64,000 bases of DNA from Phlegmacium glaucopus (lineage: Eukaryota > Basidiomycota > Agaricomycetes > Agaricales > Cortinariaceae): positions 206,476 to 270,475 of the forward strand of contig MU130299.1 in NCBI GenBank assembly GCA_015039465.1. The letters run 5' to 3'. Numbering within the stretch: position 1 is the first letter of the stretch; each line of letters begins with the position of its first letter. Below the pieces are notes generated by a model that saw only the letters and a program-made list of their open reading frames with translations, made no database searches and was not told the origin of the DNA. Shown here one piece after another: positions 55,384-64,000 of the stretch. Made by a program: the position numbers and the translations under genes.

Positions 55384-56040
55384 TAAGAACCATTTAAAAA
55401 TAGACTTTTGTTAGGATACCACCAATTAGACAAGAAATTTTCATTTCAAATTTTATTTTCTGAAATTACATCTTATTTCTTAGAAATAAGTATATCTTAA
55501 AAGTTGAGGCCAGAAGTTTGTAGTATTGGTGTTATAACTATGACATCACTAAAAGTAAACATGAAAAGAAAAAATACTACTAAATCATTTTTGCCAACCA
55601 GTGACAACTTTGAATTGAATTGGATTCTTGCAATAGGAGTATATTAATATTAATAAAACCCAAAGTTATAAAGTAAATGAGACATATTATTGATTATGTA
55701 CTATGCCAGACCAAAAAATGATGTACTTCTGATTGGAAATATATGGTGTTGGTGACTTGAATAAATATTTTCATTACAGATACAGGTACAATGTGCTATT
55801 TAACCTGTAAAATAATGCAAATAAGTAAATATATTACTTAAATGTTTGCCTTGGGATATAGTGGTTCAGAATGGTTCGAACCGGTTCAGAACTGGTTCTC
55901 AGATTTCTGGCTGATCAAGAACCAGAACCAGAACCAGATGGCTGAGGCTGAACCAGAACCAGAACTGAACCAGAACCATGGTTTGGTTTGGTTGGTTCTG
56001 GTTCTCTGGACTGGTTCAGAACTGAACTTCAGCATCCCTA
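55275..56040. mobile_element. hAT-type MITE 2
   Basis: 766 bp. The ends TAGGGATGCCAAAGTTCAGTT and the inverted TAGGGATGCTGAAGTTCAGTT are flanked by a perfect 8-bp duplication CTATGGAC (55267-55274 and 56041-56048). The arms consist of repeated AGAACC units that can fold on each other; the centre is AT-rich without coding. Confidence 0.95.
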
Positions 56041-56048
56041 CTATGGAC

Positions 56049-58561
56049 TCATACAACTCATACATATCTCTGACTCTGTTGATTACCTATATAAAAAGCC
56101 AACACCAGTAGTTGTAGTTCCTTAGTTTAGACCTTTGTACTCTATGGTCTCAATCTACATCACTTGCTCAGAACTCACCCTCAGTCTAGTAGTAAGGGGA
56201 TCCTGACATCTTAAGTGTTTGAACCTTTTGTTATTTGGTCTACTTTGCCCAGCACTGAATGTGAGTGCAAGCTTGTAGTTGCTGTAACAGAATGAGCCAA
56301 CTTGAAAAAAGAAAAGAAAAACATTTTTTGAAGGACCAACTCTGACACCCCTAACCATGACCATTCAGCTAAGTATAAAGTATAAACCCGTCTTCCTCCA
56401 ACAAAACTTCCTCCCACAGGATAAATTCAAAATGGTTTTTTACATTCTTGTCATAGCGCAGTGTAGATTAGAATACAGACTTTGAACAAGTGGAAAGCAT
56501 GTGACAAACCACCTACCATCATCATTGACTCAGACAATGATGACAGGTCTTTGTCCTTCTCTCCATCACATTGTGATTTGGGCAAGATGCACTGTTGCTT
56601 TTTTGGGTGCATCTATGCACCCTTCTCTTTGTTTTTACCCACTTTCCACACTCTTTTCACCTGCACAAATATTGGAATATTTGCTACTCCATGCTACAAA
56701 ATATCCATTGTGGCATATGCTTTTGTATTCTGACCTTCACAGGGTAAAGAAGATAAGTACCTAATTTAATAGTTACTGATAATTATTGCTGCATGGAGTG
56801 GTTCAACCCACCCACCCATTGCAGTGTTTGTTTGGACACCCTGGTTAGGTCAGGATCTGAGAGCATGTGTCAGGAAAGTGCTTTGCACTTTTTCCCACCA
56901 TGCTCCTCTCTGCTATGCTTTGCATCCTCATAAATCCTGCCACACAATTCACCTTCCACTTAACATGGAAGCCAAGAGTGCTGTCAAAGTTGGATGACAT
57001 GTTGCTGCTGTTACTATTTTAATCTGTTAGGTAATTCAGGTTGACTTTAATATCTTTAATATCTCAGCATCTGTCTTATGTAATTGTTTTTTTTTTTTTC
57101 AAATTGGGTGCTATAAATATATCTGTGATTTATTATATTTTTTTCATATTTTTAAACCTGGCCAAAGATGTTCAGGGCCAGCCAGGCCAAGGTTACTGTT
57201 TCCTGATGTGTAGCCCTGCTCTGCTGGTCCCATGTCATCAAACTCTAACTCAGACTCTAGGACCTGCCATTTCTGTTCAATATCATGTTCTTTATCCAAG
57301 CCAGTTAGGGGATGTTAGCTAGAAGTACAAGACAACTTGCTAATTTGGAGAAGAGGTATTGCCAGTAACCAAGTTTATACTAAGGTGCTGTTCTAAGGAT
57401 GGCACCTGCTACCTTATATACATGTAGACCTGAGTAACTACACTGGGCCTAGGTAATGGACTAGAGTAAGTAAAATAGAAATAGGACACACATTCCATAA
57501 GGAACATATGATAGGTATCTACTTGGAGTTGCACATGTAACCTACCAAGGAACATTTGTGTAATACTACTAATAACTGTTTGTAATGACTAAAGAGGGAG
57601 GCATGATGGGGTTTGTAATGTTAGCAGTGAATATACATAGTGTCCCCTTACAAAACCACTCTCAGGCTCAGGGCTTTTGCTTTCAGTTAGTTCAAGTTTC
57701 AAGGGTTCCTTGACTGTCTGAAATGTTTTGAGGCATAAATCAGGTTCTTGCAATAAAGCATGGATCATACATTTATATTTGACATGTTTATTGGGATGCT
57801 CTGTTGCTTCATGGTTGGTTTTCTCTGTCCAGTCAGTGTGAACATTTGAACTCAAGGAAATGATAAAAGGGGTGAGATAAGGCAGTTACCACATGATGGG
57901 TGGGTACTATGTACTATGTCAGGGTGAGCCATGTCCTTATCACATTGCTGGTCTTCTTGTTGGAATAATTTTAGTGTGAGCTGAAACATTTAGATAATGG
58001 ACCAGAGTAGATAGCTGGAATATTGACCAATAGCAGTAAAGACTCATAGATATGTAATTACACATAGCCACAGTCTGAGTTGTATAAGTAGTAGGCTGTT
58101 GAGGGTGGAATCCCTCATTGGTTTGAACCAATACAGCGCATATTCCCCCTCCATCTAAGTGACCACCTGTGTTAGCTCCCTAGTTGGCTTGCTGTACTTC
58201 AACCTGATGATATGATTTTTGAAGTTGTCTATGTGGTATTTAGGAATCGTCTACAACAAATCCAACAACCAATATCCAACAACAATTTGTATTGTGCGAG
58301 TTAGGGTTTCCTTGAATGTATAACCAATTGCTCTTGAATAACCTCCAATACAATTTTTAAAGTCTTTTAGACTATGATTCTAGTAACAAGTTTTTAAAGT
58401 CCAATTTCTTAGACTATGATATTTTATAGTCTGTTTCTGATGGTTGGGTTGACAAGGGACCTCAACCTTCGGCGTTTTCGGGCATCACGTGAGGCATTTG
58501 ATGCCAAGTGAATGTAATTTAAATTTACGCATCAACATGCCTCAATCTTTCTCGTAAAGAT
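56049..58561. repeat. Non-coding stretch with a single arm of the foldback element
   Basis: 57048-57210 matches one arm of the foldback element at 13757-14140 (CTCAGCATCTGTCTTATGT, GTGCTATAAATAT, GCCAGGCCAAGGTTA). The remainder has only short unsupported frames (for example 56482-56733 and 57589-57855). The last 100 bp precede the helicase start. Confidence 0.6.
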
Positions 58562-60568
58562 ATGAACGCGCCCTATCGCCCTGAGGCACAAAACTCGGCA
58601 TTCAAATTTAGCTCATCAGACGGCCATGCACTCTGCCGCCGAATTCTTGCCAAATTCCTCCCATATGACCCGTATGATGTCCAGATTGAAGGAATCAGTA
58701 AACTACTCGATGGTATTGATCTATTTGCGATATTACAAACTGGGATGGGAAAAACAAGTTTTATATCAATGTATATGTTAGTTGTACTCGAGATACAGGG
58801 TGATCCATCATTGTGCCCATCAGCAGCTGCTAGATTTCCAAAAAATCCATGCATTCTTGTTGTGCTACCGACAAAATACCTTGAACACCAGATGGTATGC
58901 ATCCTTATGTTTTTTTTAGTCAGCCAAAGCAACAAAAATGACTCCACAACTGTAGGCGGAAATCATGGAAAAGATTAAATTGAAGACCTTGGTCATTAAC
59001 AGCGACACAATAAATGATGCACACCTTGTATCCCGGGACCTTTGGGAGGATGCAATTACGACACCACAGCTTGTGTTTCTTGCTCCGGAGCAGCTAATCT
59101 CAAAAGGGTGCACAAAGTTATTAAATGGAGATTTCTCTTCACGGGTTTGTGCCCTTGTGGTTGATGAAGCGCACCTATTGAATACCTGGGGGAAATCATT
59201 CCGGAAGGCTTATCAACAAATTGGCTGGGTCCGCTCTCGCCTCCAAAGTGTTGTTCTCCTTGCCTTGACAGCGACAATGTGTGGTGGGGAGCATATCAAC
59301 AATGTTTGCCGCTTTCTGGGTCTTCACGAAAACCGTTTCCATCTCTTGCGTCGATCCAATGCACGTCCTGAGGTACAGATCCTATTCCGTCAAATGAAAT
59401 CCGGCTTCATGGGCCAAAAATTTCCAGAACTTGCTTAGGTCATCAAAGAAAAACGGAAGACCCTCATCTTTTCTTGGACGATCAATCTGGGATTTTGGGT
59501 CTATGCTTACCTCTACTATGAAGGACTAGAGAGTGACCCAGATATATCACAACACATCTGCCTTTATAACTCACTCAATTGGCCATCCTTTAATGAAGAG
59601 ACACGACAGCTTATGCTCAACAATCCTGCCTGCGGAATACTCATAGGCACCGACACTCTTGCGGTTGGGGTGGATATTGGAAACATTGAGGATGTCATTG
59701 TGCTTGATGAACCAGAAGATATCGACGAGCTTGTGCAGAAGTTTGGCCGGGTTGGACGAAACCGATTGCTTGTTAAAAAGCCACGAGCAATACTGTACAC
59801 TGGATCAAAGACTCTCGAGACAGCGCAAAGATTGGTTGAAAATGATACTGGACAGCATCACTCACAAAGTGACAACGAAACTATGGACCTCAGCATGGCC
59901 TACATGCACCTTGCATTGTGCAAGCCCAAGGAGCAGGATTGTCAGTATGACAATCCGAGCAATCCTCCATGCTCATGTCACGGATGTCAGCTGGATGACA
60001 GGCCCCAACTAGAATTGGATGCCTGCAATTGCAGTGGATGCATGGTCCAAACTGGAAGGGGAAAGCCAAGGAGTCAAACGGGCTTCAGGTACCAAAGGGA
60101 AAGCGTCTAACAAAAGCCATGCGTAAAGTTGGGACCAAACAACTTCTAGAGTTCCGTCTGGAAGTCTGGGAAAGTGCAGACGAGAAAACCACTGGATTCC
60201 TTGCACCTGCCATATTTCTCCCAGATGAACAGATCAAAATGATTCTTGATTATTTTGCCTTGCTGCATTCTGTTGGGGACGTACATGCACTCATTGAGAA
60301 CAATGCTTTCCTCACAGCGAGCCATGAAACTGCACTCTATGATATCATATGCGTTCTCTGAATACAGTTTGAGCAAATGAAGGTGGAGAAAAAAGCGGAG
60401 CTGCAAGCAAAGCGACAGGAAAAGAAGAAGGTGGACAACACAGATGGAAACACGATGGAAATTTCTTCAGATGAAGCAACAGGGTCGTCATCAAATGAGA
60501 AGGATGAGTGCAGAACCGAAGGCGAAGGCTTGAGAAATAGGCTTGTAATCAAAATCAACCAGGGGTAA
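58562..60568 (+). pseudogene. RecQ-like DEAH helicase of a mobile element, disrupted
   Basis: Exon 1 58562-58894 has QTGMGKTSFISMYMLV (Walker A) and PCILVVLPTKYLEHQM. An intron (58895-58955) leads to exon 2 with CALVVDEAHLLNTWGKSFR (DEAH box), LLALTATMCGGEHI (motif III), then after a TAG at 59436-59438 KRKTLIFSW, GTDTLAVGVDIGNIEDVI and QKFGRVGRNR (motif VI). A Cys-rich cluster (PCSCHGCQ..CNCSGC) follows, like the RecQ zinc region. A frameshift lies near 60045-60060 and a TGA at 60359-60361 before the charged tail. RecQ-type helicases unwind DNA 3'-5'. This TE-linked class is multicopy in Agaricomycetes to my knowledge. The copy is inactive, and it converges on the DUF6589 gene. Confidence 0.85.
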
Positions 60569-60648
60569 GTCGAATGCCTATCTATCAGTGTTGGAATTAC
60601 TATTAACCCTTGAATTAGTTGTATAACACTCACCACAAGGCAATCACC

Positions 60649-63600
60649 TTAGTCTAAATCAGGTATAGCCACGCCATCATCTTCATCGTCACCTTCAAAA
60701 TCAAAATCACTTTCTTGTGGTTCTGTGTTCAGTCCTTCGTCGTCAGGCCTTAGAAGTGAAATGAAGTCAGCAATAGTCTCCTCTGTACCAAATGTCTCAA
60801 TGATGAAACCGCCATTAACAAATTGCATCGAGCCCAATGTTGGAGCGTCCCCAGGTTCCTCCTCAACTTCATCATCAGATTCATCAAGATTGCCACCAAC
60901 AGGCACTGCACTCGACTCAGAAGATGTGCTGGCGCTACCCACTGCCCTTGCTCGTGTGGTTTCCGTTACCCATTTTTGCAATTTACCGCTTTTGAGTTTC
61001 TGCCATCCTCTAGCAAAGTCGTCAACATCATTGTTGTCTATGATACGTCCAGGTCGTCGGCTGTGTAATTCATGATGAGCATATGACTGCATCAACATCT
61101 TCACCTCGGGTCTCATATGAGGGTCACTGTGCTTCCCAGATTTTTTGGATAAACTGATCCCTTCCCGCAATTCGGTCTTGATGCAACCCATATGGTGCAA
61201 GTTATGTGAAATTGTGTCTCGGATAAAGGGAGCTCCGAACTCAGCACCTTTACGCTCAATGATGGCTTCTAGTAGTCGATTATAGAACTCCTGGATGATA
61301 TCACCAGCACTAAATGCTCCCTCCTTTCCAGAAAGATTAACGAGCATACTATTCAGTACACCTTGTTTCAGGTCTGGACTGGGTTCAAGCTCAAGGTCCG
61401 TGAGAAACTCGAGGAGGTATGTTGCGTATTTTGTGTGGCTCGACCCCGCAAAGGTGAATAACATGACCTTGAGAAAAGTCAGTCATGATATGGCGACAGT
61501 TAAGAAATAAAAACATTACCTTCAGGCACTCATATAACCGGCCAAAATCCCCATCTGCAATGGCATATGCGCACTCTCTACTGATCATAGCATCTTGCAT
61601 GAAAGCAATAGACTGTGAGAGCACGCAATCACCCTTGAAACTTTCCTCCTGGTCAGAATCGTCTGCAGTTGGGCCCTTTTTTTGTTTCGGCTTCTTATTT
61701 GACTTCAACCCTGAGTGTGATCCAATATTAGATGTCTCAGAAATGCCTATTCCATTAGTAGACATGTCTTGCAGATGTGGTACCCAAGTTGAGCCACGTG
61801 GTATGATTTTTGACCAAGGATTTTGACTGTTGGCATAGGACAAGGCACGATACTGGGCTCGAGAACTGGTATAAGCACGATAAAGCTTTCGTGCAATAGC
61901 TTCCAATTCCTTGAATGGAGGTAAGGTAACATTATCCTTCAATTTTTGAAAGTACGCGAAGATGTCGTCCGTACCCAGGGCCAATCTTAATAGAAAATCA
62001 GATATAAAGCTTGAAACTGGATTGAAACCCATATGAAAGGGCTTACCTCCAGCAGTCAAGTTGGCGCACATCAAGTATGAGGAAGAGGAGTTGTGCGCTG
62101 GGATAATAATCAACTTTCTTCATATTTGATGGAGCTGCCCGGCCTATAATTCTTGCGCTGTGGCCTAACGTGGATGGATCAACGCTGAGCGGTCGGCCCC
62201 AATGTGTTTCGTAAACGCGACTAAGATTTGTTGCCTCCGTATGCCAGGACTCTAGCACAGGTTGAAGGAACGAGAAGCTTTCGAATGGGTGTATGTGATT
62301 TTGGAGGTACTTCTGAAGGAGAAGCATTTTTTTGTATGTGAGTCCATCACCACCTATGAGTAGAAGATGTGGAAGATGGTCGTCTCATGTGTGTCCAATT
62401 TGGGATATGAAGTCGACAAGGGCGTCCTTGAGCTCAGTGGTAACTGTTTCATTCTTTCCGCTAGTGGCCAAAGGATGAACTTTTGTTGCAGAAACTTTGA
62501 TATGGTGCTTTGCAGCGCGGGTTCAGAAGAGACGTGTGACATCGGATTTGTAGTGAGATAACTCAGGAATATATTCTGTCAATGTGCAAAGCCAGTGCAA
62601 TACACCGACCATCTCGAGATGCTCATGGTCCACCCATCCAAGAACCTGTTCAACAGTCAAATCTTTCCGTTTATTTTCAGCAATCCGAGCGCGTTTATTG
62701 TTAATATCAGGTGCCATTGGCGGGTATCCTTCTGTCTCAAAATATGTGGCAGCAATGCCGATGTTCATGGTATTTTTGCGGCCGATTCGTAGATCTTGTT
62801 GGCGGATGTACTGCTGAACATTGTCAAGGTGCAATATTCCCCATTTGGAGGGATCCCGACCAATCTCCCATGTGTTGTTGGCTTCTTGGAAGGCAAGACT
62901 GCATAGAGCATTGTAGATTGAGCTGTATGTAGGCATGTTGCCTATCCGAGATTCATAGGCAAAGAGATCGGCAGGGGCAGACAGCGCGAAGAAAAGAATG
63001 CCTTTTGCAATCTGCAAAAGGCGTGCTTGCTGGTTGCGAGCAAAGGCTAGAGTAGCCAAAATGTGTGTGCAAACCTTTACGTTGATTGGTAATTTAATCA
63101 GCCAAACGATCAGCATAAGAAGAACTGACTGCATCAATGGGTCGATTTTGCCGAATTGCAACATTTCCTTCCCGAATCCTTGGCCTGTTAGCTGCGATGC
63201 TAGTAATAAGATACCAAGCTATCGGTTGGCTTTTTTTGAGAATATCAGAGACGGCAGGGACAGTCATTGCCCTGATATCCACCCAATTTGCCTTCCTTGA
63301 TGATTTGTCACTTGTTGTCGCATGCAGTCCACCATGAGGCTCCACAGCAGAAGCTGCATCCTTGACAACTTTGGATTTCACAAGCTGGACAGCAAAAGAC
63401 GAGATAGCTGGATGGACGGGCTTTATTTCATGAAAAGGGGTAGTGGTAGAGTACATAAGGTCTGAGTTACGTGCCAGACGACCGTCCCTGTGGTGCCACC
63501 AGGATTGGAGAATTTGCACAGGGAAGTGTTTGCAGTGACTGCTGAGAAATTTCTGGACAGTATTTGCATGACTTAGAGTTCGATGTACTTCAATCCCTCT

Positions 63601-63960
63601 CCGACCGTTCTCCTCAAAGACATAGAACAAAAATTCTGAGAAGGACCAGTTGGCTTCCACTGAAATGGCCGCAAGTACAAGGGCGATCTTTTCCTTAATG
63701 GAACGGGAAGTGCGTCGCTTTTTTGGCTGAGATGGACTTTCAAGCAAAGTAGGGTTCTTGTTCTTGTTCTTGTTACTCCGCTTCCTTTTCTTTGCTGTCG
63801 TTGGGGCCCTGGGCTGAGAAGACGAGGGTGCAGGTGTGAAGTTAAGCGGGTAGGTGGGAATGTCAATGGTGGCTAGAGCAGGGTGGATTGGAGTTGTAGA
63901 GTTGAGCTGGGCTGGAAATGCACCATAGGCATGATGAAAAGGTGAGTTAAGTGTGTTCAT
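60649..63960 (-). pseudogene. DUF6589 protein, disrupted
   Basis: ATG at 63960. A Pro/Ser leader with a nuclear-signal-like KKRKRSNKNKNKN stretch is followed by SIKEKIALVLAAISVEANWS, DPSKWGILHLDNVQQYIRQQ, VLHWLCTLTEYIPELSHYKS, FLQPVLESWHTEATNLSRVY with ETHWGRPLSVDPSTLGHSAR, GRAAPSNMKKVDYYPSAQLL, an intron, TDDIFAYFQKLKDN, another intron and VMLFTFAGSSHTKYATYLLE, LVNLSGKEGAFSAGDIIQEF and NLHHMGCI, ending in an acidic tail at 60649. This is the DUF6589 pattern of basidiomycetes. A frame change near 63150 and two in-frame TGA codons (62538 region and near 62390) break it. LDNVQ, GDG and HxxH-type conserved residues suggest a nuclease or transposase-like core, which is inference. Confidence 0.85.
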
Positions 63961-64000
63961 TGATAGAAGGACTCTGAAGGAGGCAGAACGCGACGATGCA

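Noticed and set aside
60725..61075. Plus-strand Ser-rich ORFs inside the DUF6589 gene
   Set aside because: Antisense shadows of the minus-strand acidic tail.

Overview
The window reads as nuclear DNA of a basidiomycete, most likely an Agaricomycete. Introns are short (about 50-60 nt), GT..AG and frequent. The protein families are typical of mushroom-forming fungi: DUF6532, DUF6589, CxC5/CxC6 (KDZ-associated) proteins, a bicupin oxalate decarboxylase and a TE-type RecQ-like helicase. These family names come from memory of the families, not from a search. There are two assembly gaps (18645-19488 and 29744-30507).

Layout. 1-8487: stacked retrotransposons. A minus-strand Ty3/gypsy element (5' LTR 5716-6299) carries a solo LTR of its own family in opposite orientation, is interrupted by a second copia element at its left end, and abuts an older plus-strand copia element (3' LTR 7467-7779). 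8491-21691: a PIF/Harbinger transposon with TAA target duplication, split by a 10.3-kb KDZ-type element (9501-19831). That element contains a solo LTR (13605-14405), which itself holds a 384-bp foldback element. 22-28.6 kb: small host genes, including a complete 3-hydroxyanthranilate 3,4-dioxygenase (NAD+ synthesis) and a low-complexity SYGSS-repeat protein. 29.1-37.8 kb: oxalate decarboxylase, LanC-like protein, EXPERA/EBP-like membrane protein and a chromodomain-SET (SUV39/Clr4-like) histone methyltransferase. 38-53 kb: gene-poor, with a pyridoxamine-phosphate-oxidase-fold protein, an uncharacterised alpha/beta-rich protein and a conserved C2H2 zinc-finger protein. 53.6-58.5 kb: MITEs and decayed repeats. 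58.5-64 kb: a broken RecQ-like helicase facing a broken DUF6589 gene, probably one mobile unit.

The most unusual observation is that two blocks (1 to about 1195, and 30508 to about 31556) make sense only when the printed strand is complemented but NOT reversed. Read that way, block 1 is the 3' part of a copia LTR, a primer-binding-like site and an uninterrupted gag with a CCHC knuckle. Block 2 is the 3' half of the LanC-like gene followed by the secreted 5' half of the oxalate decarboxylase, with proper introns. Both blocks join their flanking genes exactly if the string is reversed in place. No DNA rearrangement can do this, so it is almost certainly a string-reversal error in assembly or gap filling. 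It hides two real genes from any normal annotation.

Many TE genes carry TGA codons where the family has CGA, or TAG/TGA where it has Trp. This is a C-to-T decay signature consistent with methyl-cytosine deamination or a RIP-like process.
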